A stretch of DNA of 64,000 nucleotides, from contig NZ_CP150919.1 in the NCBI RefSeq assembly GCF_039909015.1, positions 348,501 to 412,500 on the forward strand, written 5' to 3'. The notes under the pieces are model-generated. The model made no database searches, had not been told where the DNA came from, and saw only the letters and a list, made by a program, of their open reading frames with translations. This DNA is from Pseudomonas grandcourensis (lineage in GTDB: Bacteria; Pseudomonadota; Gammaproteobacteria; Pseudomonadales; Pseudomonadaceae). Of this stretch, positions 7,828 through 14,956 are shown in pieces. Position numbers and translations under genes: made by a program. Numbering within the stretch: the first letter of the stretch is position 1; each line of letters starts with the position of its first letter.

Positions 7828-8574
7828 TCAATAGATGCTGAACGGGAAGTACTTGTCGTTGATCTTCTTGTAGGTGCCGTCAGCGACGATTTCTTTCAGC
7901 GCGGTGTTCAGCTTCTCGCGGATCGGGTCCTTCTTGCGCACGGCAATACCGATCTTGTCGCTTTCTTCCACTGGGTCGCCCTTGAACTCGTAGCTACGGC
8001 CAGCATCGCTTTTCAGCCATTCGTAGTTGACGTACTTGTCGGCAAGGATGCCGTCCAGGCGGCCGGAAGTCAGGTCGAGGTAGGCGTTTTCCTGGGTGTC
8101 GTAAAGTTTGACTTCAACGCCCGGCATTTTGTCTTCCATGAAGGTGCCTGCCAGGGTCGAGCGCTGGGCGCCGATCACCTTGCCTTTCAAGGACTCCTTG
8201 TCGGTTTTGAAGTCGATGTCTTTCTTGGCGATGAACTGCAGCTTGTTGGAGTAGTACGGGTCGGTGAAGTCCACCGCTTGCTTGCGCTCGTCGGTGATCG
8301 ACATCGAGGAGATCAGGAAGTCGAACTTCTTGGCGTTCAGGGCCGGGATGATGCCGTCCCAGTCGGAGGTCACGACGGTGCACTCGACTTTCATCTTGGC
8401 GCACAGGGCGTCGCCGATTTCTTTGTCGAAGCCGACGACATTGCCACTGGCATCTTTATTGTTGAACGGCGGGTAAGCCGCTTCGATGCCCATCTTCAGG
8501 GTTTCGGCCATGGCACCGGCGCTGAACGCCAGGGTGACGGCGGCAGCCAGGAAGACCTTTTTGTAGTTCTGCAT
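7828..8574 (-). CDS. Periplasmic amino-acid-binding protein (HisJ/ArgT type)
   Basis: The substrate-binding protein of the importer. It has 248 residues: a signal peptide with a hydrophobic core and AMA-E cleavage site at about residue 23, then the bilobal SBP_bac_3 fold. Landmarks are AAYPPFNNKDASGNVVGFDKE near the mature N-terminus and VTSDWDGIIPALNAKKFD, both typical of Lys/Arg/Orn/His-binding proteins. It lies 13 bases after the ATPase gene, so one transcript likely covers the set. The ligand cannot be fixed from sequence alone. Confidence 0.9.
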   Translation of the reverse strand: MQNYKKVFLAAAVTLAFSAGAMAETLKMGIEAAYPPFNNKDASGNVVGFDKEIGDALCAKMKVECTVVTSDWDGIIPALNAKKFDFLISSMSITDERKQAVDFTDPYYSNKLQFIAKKDIDFKTDKESLKGKVIGAQRSTLAGTFMEDKMPGVEVKLYDTQENAYLDLTSGRLDGILADKYVNYEWLKSDAGRSYEFKGDPVEESDKIGIAVRKKDPIREKLNTALKEIVADGTYKKINDKYFPFSIY

Positions 8575-8587
8575 GTGGATAGCTCCG

Positions 8588-9361
8588 TTAGCGGTTGCTG
8601 GACATGAATTGTTTGCAGCGCGCCGAAAGCGGGTTTTCGAACACCTGCTGTGGCGATCCTTGCTCTTCTACCAGGCCCTGGTGGAGGAACACCACTTCGC
8701 TGGAGACCTGGCGGGCGAAGCCCATTTCGTGGGTCACGAGCAGCATGGTGCGGCCTTCTTCGGCCAGCGCGCGGATGACATTAAGTACTTCCTGGACCAT
8801 TTCCGGGTCAAGCGCCGAGGTGGGCTCGTCGAACAGGATGACCTTGGGCTGCATGGCCAGGGTGCGGGCGATGGCCGCCCGTTGTTGCTGGCCACCGGAC
8901 AACTGCGCCGGGTAGGCATGGCGCTTGTCGGCGATACCGACCTTGGCCAGCAGGGCTTCGGCCACTTCGATGGCTTCGGCCTTGCTCTGGCCGAGCACAC
9001 GGCGCGGGGCTTCGATGATGTTGTCGAGCACGCTCATGTGCGGCCACAGATTAAAGTTTTGAAACACAAAACCGATTTCGCTGCGCAGGCGATTGATCTG
9101 CTTGCCGTCGGCGGCAACCAGTTCACCGTTCTTCGCGGCCTTGAGCTTGAGTTCTTCGCCGGCGACCAGGATCTGGCCCTTGTGCGGGTTTTCCAGCAGG
9201 TTGATGCACCGCAGGAACGTGGACTTACCGGAGCCGGAGGAACCCAGGATCGAGATCACATCGCCGTCGCGGGCGGTCAGCGAGATGCCTTTGAGCACCT
9301 CCAGCGAACCGTAGCGTTTGTGCAAGTTGCGGATTTCAAGCGCGGGCGTGGCCTCAGCCAT
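8588..9361 (-). CDS. hisP: Amino-acid ABC transporter ATP-binding protein, HisP-like
   Basis: The cytoplasmic ATPase that drives import. In 257 residues all ABC motifs are intact: Walker A GSSGSGKST near residue 40, the family insert LLENPHKGQILVAGEELKLK, signature LSGGQQQR, Walker B VILFDEPTSALDP and the switch His in LLVTHEMGFA. AGGA lies about nine bases before the ATG. It is the first gene of the transporter operon; in some relatives the ATPase is last. A promoter should lie in 9362-9450 but I cannot name it with certainty. Confidence 0.93.
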   Translation of the reverse strand: MAEATPALEIRNLHKRYGSLEVLKGISLTARDGDVISILGSSGSGKSTFLRCINLLENPHKGQILVAGEELKLKAAKNGELVAADGKQINRLRSEIGFVFQNFNLWPHMSVLDNIIEAPRRVLGQSKAEAIEVAEALLAKVGIADKRHAYPAQLSGGQQQRAAIARTLAMQPKVILFDEPTSALDPEMVQEVLNVIRALAEEGRTMLLVTHEMGFARQVSSEVVFLHQGLVEEQGSPQQVFENPLSARCKQFMSSNR

Positions 9362-9816
9362 GTGCGTTCCTCATATATGTTGCGCTCCTGCTGTTGGCGG
9401 CCTTCCTGGCGAGGCGGCCAACCTAGCATAGCGTTTCAATGGCAGCCAACAGCGCTACGGACGGTAAACGGCTGGCGTGTGGCAGGTTGTCGCATCGGCG
9501 CAGCAGACTGTCGCCCCATCAACAACCGAACAGCTGTTTGAACCTTGCCGATCGATAGAAAGCGAGGTGGCTGCCGCAAAAAAAGGCGCGATGTTGCCAG
9601 CTTTGACAGGGTGTTGGAAGCGCTATCCGGCCAAATGCACAGCTTGCGCACTTTTAATGTGCGCGGAGCCATTTTCAGGTGTGTTTCCGGTGCGCTGATT
9701 CACCCCACAAAGTGGGTGGCAGGGTAACGCTCTGGCAAAGTGCCATTAAATTCAATGGGTTGCGATGACTCTCCGGTCTAAGCGAGATCGCCGGGCTAGA
9801 GGGTTTTGAAATATTT
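9362..9816. other. Divergent intergenic region between hisP-like gene and gabP-like gene
   Basis: About 450 bases separate the divergent genes before the sigma-54-like site. I see short palindromes such as TGGCAAAGTGCCA near 9733 and no gene. Short frames here lack ribosome sites. Confidence 0.5.
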
Positions 9817-9832
9817 TGGCGCAATTATTGCG
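9817..9832 (+). promoter_or_regulatory. Sigma-54-type promoter before the GABA-type permease
   Basis: TGGCGCAATTATTGCG has GG and GC elements at the exact -24/-12 spacing, matching TGGCAc-N5-TTGCw except at position 5 and the last base. The predicted start lies about 80 bases before the ATG. A nitrogen-source permease under RpoN would be typical. Confidence 0.55.
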
Positions 9833-9925
9833 TGCAGAATCCAGAACGCCCCGTTGGCTTCTTTTTACGAGAAGGATTGCCAAACGGGATGCACGCATTC
9901 GCTTCTCCTTACAAAGGTAGTTTTA

Positions 9926-11317
9926 ATGAGCAGTACCCAAAGCTCTAGTGGCCTCGAACAGGGGCTCAAACCGCGCCACGTGACCATGCTGTCGATTGCC
10001 GGGGTTATCGGCGCCGGCTTGTTCGTTGGCTCGGGTCACGCCATCGCCGCTGCAGGTCCGGCTGTTCTGTTGGCTTACGCCGCCGCCGGCATGTTGGTGG
10101 TGCTGGTGATGCGCATGCTCGGCGAAATGGCCGTTGCCTCGCCGGACACTGGTTCGTTTTCGACTTACGCCGACCGCGCGATCGGTCACTGGGCCGGTTT
10201 CACCATCGGCTGGTTGTACTGGTGGTTCTGGGTGCTGGTGATTCCACTGGAAGCCAACGCCGCCGCGACCATCCTGCATGCCTGGTTCCCTGGTGTGGAC
10301 ATCTGGGCCTTCGCTCTGGTCATCACGATGCTGCTGACCGTGACCAACCTCTTCAGCGTAAAGAACTACGGTGAGTTCGAGTTCTGGTTCGCCCTGATCA
10401 AGGTTGTGGCAATCATTGGTTTCATTGTTCTCGGCGTCCTGGCGATCTTCGGCTTCCTGCCGAACAGCCAGGTCAGCGGTGTTTCGCACCTGTTCGACAC
10501 CCAAGGCTTCCTGCCAAACGGCATGGGCGCGGTGCTGGGCGCGATCCTGACCACCATGTTCTCCTTCATGGGTACCGAGATCGTGACCATCGCGGCCGCG
10601 GAATCGAAAGATCCGGGCAAGCAAATCTCCAAGGCCACTAACTCGGTGATCTGGCGGATCGGCTTGTTCTACCTCGTATCGATCTTCATCGTTGTGGCCC
10701 TGGTGCCGTGGAACGACCCGATCCTGGCCAGCCTTGGTTCCTACCAGACTGTGCTTGAACGCATGGGCATCCCGAACGCCAAGATGATCGTCGACATTGT
10801 GGTACTGGTTGCTGTGACCAGCTGCCTGAACTCGGCGCTCTACACGTCGTCGCGCATGATGTTTTCCCTGGGCAAACGCGGCGATGCGCCGGCGATGTCC
10901 ACGCGCACCAACAAAAGTGGCACGCCTTACTGGGCAGTGATGTTGTCCACCGGCGCCGCGTTCCTGGCAACATTCGCCAACTACGTGGCTCCGGCTGCCG
11001 TGTTCGAATTCCTGCTGGCCAGCTCCGGTGCCATCGCATTGCTGGTGTACCTGGTGATTGCGATTTCGCAACTGCGCATGCGTAAGCAGCGTATAGCGCG
11101 CGGCGAGAAAATCGCCTTCAGCATGTGGCTGTTCCCGGGCCTGACCTACGCGGTGATCGTCTTCATCGTCGCGGCCCTGACCATCATGCTGTTCCAGGAT
11201 GCCCATCGCGTGGAAATCCTCGCGACCGGCCTGCTCAGTGCTCTGGTGGTAGCGGCCGGCTTGCTGGTGGCTCGCCGCCGCAACCTGGAAAAACGCGGCG
11301 CGGTAGTGCTGAACTGA
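9926..11317 (+). CDS. gabP: APC-family amino-acid permease, GABA permease type
   Basis: An inner-membrane proton-coupled permease of 463 residues with 12 predicted helices. The N-terminus LKPRHVTMLSIAGVIGAGLF is the signature of the AAT (amino acid transporter) subfamily, and the later SKDPGKQISKATNSVIWRI and EFLLASSGAIALLVYLVIA match GabP and its close relatives. I chose ATG 9926, preceded by AAAGG, because the frame upstream (to 9806) covers the sigma-54-like promoter. It stands alone, divergent from the ABC importer, and is followed by a strong terminator. The substrate could be GABA or a related amino acid such as proline or alanine. Confidence 0.85.
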   Translation: MSSTQSSSGLEQGLKPRHVTMLSIAGVIGAGLFVGSGHAIAAAGPAVLLAYAAAGMLVVLVMRMLGEMAVASPDTGSFSTYADRAIGHWAGFTIGWLYWWFWVLVIPLEANAAATILHAWFPGVDIWAFALVITMLLTVTNLFSVKNYGEFEFWFALIKVVAIIGFIVLGVLAIFGFLPNSQVSGVSHLFDTQGFLPNGMGAVLGAILTTMFSFMGTEIVTIAAAESKDPGKQISKATNSVIWRIGLFYLVSIFIVVALVPWNDPILASLGSYQTVLERMGIPNAKMIVDIVVLVAVTSCLNSALYTSSRMMFSLGKRGDAPAMSTRTNKSGTPYWAVMLSTGAAFLATFANYVAPAAVFEFLLASSGAIALLVYLVIAISQLRMRKQRIARGEKIAFSMWLFPGLTYAVIVFIVAALTIMLFQDAHRVEILATGLLSALVVAAGLLVARRRNLEKRGAVVLN

Positions 11318-11334
11318 TCCATACCGCGTAACGC

Positions 11335-11374
11335 AAAACGGCCGCTGTCAGTGATGACAAGCGGCCGTTTTTGT
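11335..11374. terminator. Terminator after the GABA-type permease
   Basis: An ACGGCCGC...GCGGCCGT stem with an inner TGTCA/TGACA pairing, flanked by an A-run and TTTTTG, so it may serve both converging genes. Confidence 0.8.
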
Positions 11375-11388
11375 TTGAGTCGTAACCT

Positions 11389-11841
11389 TTACTCGGCTTT
11401 TTCTTCCGGAGCTTCGAGCGACTCGCGGTAGACATCCAGTGCAGCGCCGAAATCGGCGATGAACTGTGGCTCGCTCAGCCATGCCTGGGCGGCGTCGCGG
11501 TCCATGCCGTCGGCCCACATGCGGTAGTCGATCAGCATGTCGGCAGCCAGGTGGGTGGCGGCCATGCCTTCGTCGTCGGCATTTTCCGTGTCCAGCAGTT
11601 CTGGATGGTCGATGATGATGAAGGCGAGGTTCGTCAGCAGCACCGAGAGCATTTCGCTGCGGCTGACGGCTTCTGCGTCGCGCATTTTGCTGAACATTGC
11701 CAGGGTGTATTCCGGGATCGGCTCGTCGAGGTGGCCAAGGTCATCGTCCAGCGCGGCGGGTTTGCGGCCGTGGATGTTGATCTGCTTGGCTTTGGCTTTT
11801 GCGCGCTTGGCGCGTTTCTGTTGCTTGTTCAGGGAGGCCAT
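11389..11841 (-). CDS. Conserved hypothetical protein, paralogue of its upstream neighbour
   Basis: A 150-residue cytoplasmic protein of unknown role. The first 20 residues (MASLNKQQKRAKRAKAKAKQ) are extremely basic and the remainder is acidic, with a helical core (HLAADMLIDYRMWADGMDRD) and an acidic tail. The neighbouring 138-residue protein begins MASANKQQKRASRAKAKAKQ and has a matching core (FILAALIEYRQWATETDEAG), so the two arose by tandem duplication. They are six bases apart on the same strand and surely co-transcribed. The basic N-terminus might bind nucleic acid or ribosomes, but this is inference. Confidence 0.8.
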   Translation of the reverse strand: MASLNKQQKRAKRAKAKAKQINIHGRKPAALDDDLGHLDEPIPEYTLAMFSKMRDAEAVSRSEMLSVLLTNLAFIIIDHPELLDTENADDEGMAATHLAADMLIDYRMWADGMDRDAAQAWLSEPQFIADFGAALDVYRESLEAPEEKAE

Positions 11842-11847
11842 GGGAAC

Positions 11848-12264
11848 TCAGTTCGGTTTCTGTTGGGTTTGCGCGGCAATGGCGTCGGACGCCGCCACGT
11901 AGTCGGCCTGGAAGGCCGGTGATTCGATCCACGCCAGTGCGCCGGCTTCATCGGTTTCGGTCGCCCATTGGCGATACTCGATCAGAGCAGCGAGGATGAA
12001 GTCTGTCGCACCTTCTTCGCCTTCCTGCTCGTACACCAGTTCCAGCAGTGGGTCTTCGAGGAAGGCCGTGCACAGGGCTTGCTGGCTGATCTTTTCGGCG
12101 TCGATCATTTTCTTGAACAGTTCGGTCAGGTCCACCGATTCGAAGTCGATGCGATCGTCGTTCGGGTCCAGTTCCACCGGCGCGGCAGCCCGCTGGGTGC
12201 GGTTCTGCTTGGCTTTGGCCTTGGCGCGGGAGGCGCGTTTTTGCTGCTTGTTGGCTGAGGCCAT
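11848..12264 (-). CDS. Conserved hypothetical protein, paralogue of its downstream neighbour
   Basis: A 138-residue protein with the same plan as the following gene: 20 highly basic residues, an acidic linker (LDPNDDRIDFESVDL), a helical core and a polar Gln-rich end. Length and core positions agree, with clear divergence, so the duplication is not recent. It lies 36 bases after an alpha/beta hydrolase gene read the same way. No known domain was recognised. Confidence 0.8.
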   Translation of the reverse strand: MASANKQQKRASRAKAKAKQNRTQRAAAPVELDPNDDRIDFESVDLTELFKKMIDAEKISQQALCTAFLEDPLLELVYEQEGEEGATDFILAALIEYRQWATETDEAGALAWIESPAFQADYVAASDAIAAQTQQKPN

Positions 12265-12300
12265 GGGCGTCGTTCCGTATTCATTGAAAGGGCAAAAGGC

Positions 12301-13275
12301 CTAACTGCGTGGCACTCGCCGCCCGGGGGTATCGGGGGCCAGCTCGCCGTTTTGCAGCCAGGCCAATGCAATGGGCCATAGTGTGGCTTGGTATGCGCTA
12401 CGAAAAAAGGCGAAATGTCCGACTTCTTCTTCGCCGATGTCTTCGGGATGGATACGCAGGTGAGAGTTTGTGCTGCCGGTGAAGTAGCCGAGCAGGCGTT
12501 CGATGGCCGGGACCGTACCGTAGGGATCGTCGCTGATACTGATGGCCAGGGTTTGCGCGGTGACGCCGGCAAAGGGCAGTTGCCCGGCGGTTTTGCTGAT
12601 TGTGCGGCCGCTTGAGCGTTTCTCGTAGCGGGCGGTGGAGAGGCTCCAGTCACGGACCACGCCGGCGGGTGTGTCTTCCAGCCAGCCAAGGCGTTTGCCC
12701 GGAAAGTAGCCGTAGATCATCGTCACCAGCGGCATCAGCACATGCCACTTGGCGAACATGCGCCAGCGGTGGGCCGGCGCATAGTCGCGCCAGTAGGCAA
12801 ATTGCGCACCGACCGTCACCAGGCGCCGGATCAGGTGCCCGGACGCCCCCAGGCCCGCTGCGCAGCCGCCAAAGCTGTGGCCGACCACATCGACAGGCTG
12901 CCCTGGGAACTCACGCTGTGCGCGCTTGAGCATCGCCTCGAAATCCAGCGCACCCCAATCGGTCCACGAGGCTTGAAGCCCCTTGAGCGATGCTGGCCGC
13001 GACTCGCCGATGCCGCGGTAGTCATAGGTGATGACATCGAAGCCGTGGTCGAACAGGTAGTCGGCGAAGCGCGAATAGTGGCGGCAACGGACCGAAGTGG
13101 CGGCATTGATGATGACGACCGGACCGGCGGCGTCCCCAGAAGGGTGCCGCCAGGTGAAGCCACCGAGGATGAAGCCGTCCGCGGCGGTTTCCTTGAACGG
13201 CTTGCCGGGGGTGGTATCCGGCCGCGGCAACTCGATGCGAGTGGCGGCCAATGGAGGCGTGTCCTGCAAATTCAT
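12301..13275 (-). CDS. Alpha/beta-fold hydrolase
   Basis: A 324-residue cytoplasmic hydrolase of the serine aminopeptidase/esterase kind. The nucleophile elbow GHSFGG lies near residue 125, the oxyanion region is VVIINAATSVRCRHYSRFADYL, and YDYRGIGESRP is the standard loop after strand 4. The likely acid is Asp in ISISDDPYG and the His is in GHFAFFR near residue 298. I prefer the ATG at 13275 (AAAGGA nine bases before) over one 24 residues earlier, which adds unconserved sequence. The substrate is unknown. Confidence 0.85.
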   Translation of the reverse strand: MNLQDTPPLAATRIELPRPDTTPGKPFKETAADGFILGGFTWRHPSGDAAGPVVIINAATSVRCRHYSRFADYLFDHGFDVITYDYRGIGESRPASLKGLQASWTDWGALDFEAMLKRAQREFPGQPVDVVGHSFGGCAAGLGASGHLIRRLVTVGAQFAYWRDYAPAHRWRMFAKWHVLMPLVTMIYGYFPGKRLGWLEDTPAGVVRDWSLSTARYEKRSSGRTISKTAGQLPFAGVTAQTLAISISDDPYGTVPAIERLLGYFTGSTNSHLRIHPEDIGEEEVGHFAFFRSAYQATLWPIALAWLQNGELAPDTPGRRVPRS

Positions 13276-13343
13276 CGGCGTCAGTCCTTTGCGGGTAGCT
13301 GCCAACGATAGTCCTGATGCCGTTGATGAACAATCTGTTCGCC

Positions 13344-14093
13344 TCAACGCGGTTGTTGATTGAGCAATCGTTCTTCAAGTTCCGCCCGTTCCCGATCCAG
13401 TGCGCCACGCAGTTCCTCTTCACTGGGCAGGACAAGCTTGTACTTGCTGGCGAGCAATTGTTCGATCAGCGCTTGTTCGATCTCGCTTTCCTGAAGCTTG
13501 CCGGCATTGGGTAAACCAAGAAACTCCAGTACTACCGGATCACGGATGAAATCCCGAGGGCCGGCCTTCATGTTTTGAATGTGGGTGGCGGCCTCCTGCT
13601 TAACGCTACCGCGATCGCGGCTCGCCAGCAGGCGTTCGTAGTACAACGTATTGATCTGGCGTTCCAGGGCGCGGCTTGACCAGTTTTGGGTGACTGATTC
13701 GTTCATGTACCAGAGACGAGCGCTGTCGTTGTCGACCCGAAGCAGGCGGCGGTAATGGGTCCAGCTCAATTCGGAACGCACTGCGTTCCAAATTGGAAAA
13801 GTTTGATAAAAATCTCGCATGTAGCGCAGGTTGCGTTCGTCAAAACCTTTGCCGAAGTCGGCACTGAGGACTTTTGCCAAAGTGGCCAGTAAGCGTTTGC
13901 CATATCTCGCCCGCCGAGCCCCTTCCTGTTCGAACTCGACAATATGTCGCCCGATCTGCCAACAGGTCTGCACTTGAACGGTATCGACCGCCCGAAGCGC
14001 CTTCTGACGTGCCTGATGGATCAATTTGCCAAGGTTGCCAAGCAGTGATGCCAGATGTGGGTCGTGAGTGTCGTTGGGTGTGAGGGTCGTCAT
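13344..14093 (-). CDS. YhcG/DUF1016-family protein lacking the PDDEXK nuclease core
   Basis: The N-terminal half (WQIGRHIVEFEQEGARRARYGKRLL, LSWTHYRRLLRVDN, WSSRALERQINTLYYERLL) is a clear DUF1016 N-terminal domain. Full-length relatives continue from '...LGLP...EQALIEQL' into a PDDEXK nuclease domain of about 100 residues and end with 'ASKYKLVLPSEEEL...'. Here EQALIEQL joins directly to LASKYKLVLPSEEELRGAL, so the nuclease core is missing by a clean in-frame deletion (junction near 13450) while both ends remain. The protein is 249 residues from the ATG at 14093, which has GGAAG before it, against roughly 340-380 for the family. It may bind DNA or partners without cutting, or be a decaying gene. 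The frame is otherwise intact. Confidence 0.8.
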   Translation of the reverse strand: MTTLTPNDTHDPHLASLLGNLGKLIHQARQKALRAVDTVQVQTCWQIGRHIVEFEQEGARRARYGKRLLATLAKVLSADFGKGFDERNLRYMRDFYQTFPIWNAVRSELSWTHYRRLLRVDNDSARLWYMNESVTQNWSSRALERQINTLYYERLLASRDRGSVKQEAATHIQNMKAGPRDFIRDPVVLEFLGLPNAGKLQESEIEQALIEQLLASKYKLVLPSEEELRGALDRERAELEERLLNQQPR

Positions 14094-14346
14094 GAGGTCT
14101 TCCGCAGCAGGTTGAACAGCGAAAGAGGATGACAAGTGTGCGCCTTTCGAAGATGCCGGGAGTTGCTGAGAAACAGGCAGGAAATACCGGGTTCGCCGGC
14201 AGGTCATGTCTGATGCTGGGCGAGGGCCGAGGAATAAATGACGTAGTACGTTTCGTACTCAGGTCAAATCAATCTAAACCCTACCCACCGGCTGGGAATC
14301 CAAAGAGTGTAACGATTGGGTTCTGCAGAACCCGGGAGTCGTCATC

Positions 14347-14796
14347 ATGAAATACCTCCATACACTCCTGTTGCCCATCACCGCTGTAGGCGTGCTGATG
14401 TTTCCTGCGATGTCACCTGCCGCGAGCCTTGAGCCCATTGCCAGCCAGGGGGTGCAAGTGCAAAGCCAGGAGCAAAACGGCATCACCTACCTGTCCGGCG
14501 GTATTGGCGAGGATGAGTCCAAGGCCATCCAGCAGACCACCGGCTATAACCTGCACATGACGTTCTCTGCCGGGACGGGAAATGAATACACTTCTGACGT
14601 GAATGTAGTTATTCAGAAAGCCCCCGCGCAGACCGTGCTGACGCTCAACGACGCCGGTCCGCTGGTTTACGTGAAACTGCCTGCCGGGAAATACACCGTC
14701 ATTGCGACGCATCACGGAGAAACACGGCATGACGTTGCCGATGTTGGCAGTGGTGCAGCCCGTAACCTGGTTTTCCACTGGAATGATGCGAGTTAG
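14347..14796 (+). CDS. Small secreted protein, carboxypeptidase-regulatory-like fold
   Basis: A 149-residue protein with a Sec signal peptide (hydrophobic residues 6-18, cleavage after SPAA near residue 26). The mature part contains a beta-rich segment (GPLVYVKLPAGKYTVIATHHGETRH) typical of carboxypeptidase-regulatory-like or prealbumin-like domains, which are often found in envelope proteins. The role is unknown. It is monocistronic, divergent from the YhcG-like gene and convergent with the RTX gene, with two hairpins after it. Confidence 0.75.
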   Translation: MKYLHTLLLPITAVGVLMFPAMSPAASLEPIASQGVQVQSQEQNGITYLSGGIGEDESKAIQQTTGYNLHMTFSAGTGNEYTSDVNVVIQKAPAQTVLTLNDAGPLVYVKLPAGKYTVIATHHGETRHDVADVGSGAARNLVFHWNDAS

Positions 14797-14828
14797 CGAG
14801 AGACAGAAAATCAAGGCGGGGCATCAAT

Positions 14829-14850
14829 CCCTGAATCTTGCAGTTCAGGG
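14829..14850. repeat. Extra copy of the CCCTGAATC hairpin
   Basis: Stem CCCTGAA/TTCAGGG with loop TCTTGCAG. It resembles the terminators at 14898 and 20593 but lacks the A/T runs, so it is probably a decayed copy of the same terminator. Confidence 0.5.
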
Positions 14851-14888
14851 TACCTGGGGGAATGTCTGGGTGTCTTCGCTTTCCCATT

Positions 14889-14951
14889 GGCATAAAAAAC
14901 CCTGAATCCTGCGATTCAGGGTTTCTCGGTGCTTTGGTGCCAGAGACGACC
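14889..14951. repeat. Degenerate copy of the tRNA-Phe 3' end with its terminator
   Basis: The sequence GGCATAAAAAACCCTGAATC continues through the stem and then TTTGGTGCCAGAGACG. It matches 20583-20645, where the same block is the tRNA-Phe terminator followed by TTTGGTGCCCAGAGACG, the last bases of the tRNA. Only a few substitutions and 1-base gaps separate the copies. Together they bracket the two RTX genes. Confidence 0.65.
14898..14923. terminator. Bidirectional terminator between the small secreted protein and RTX gene
   Basis: Stem AACCCTGAATC/GATTCAGGGTT with an A-run on the left, giving a U-run on minus-strand transcripts. It is suited to ending the RTX transcript and, less strongly, the plus-strand gene. 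Confidence 0.75.
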
Positions 14952-14956
14952 CGTTA

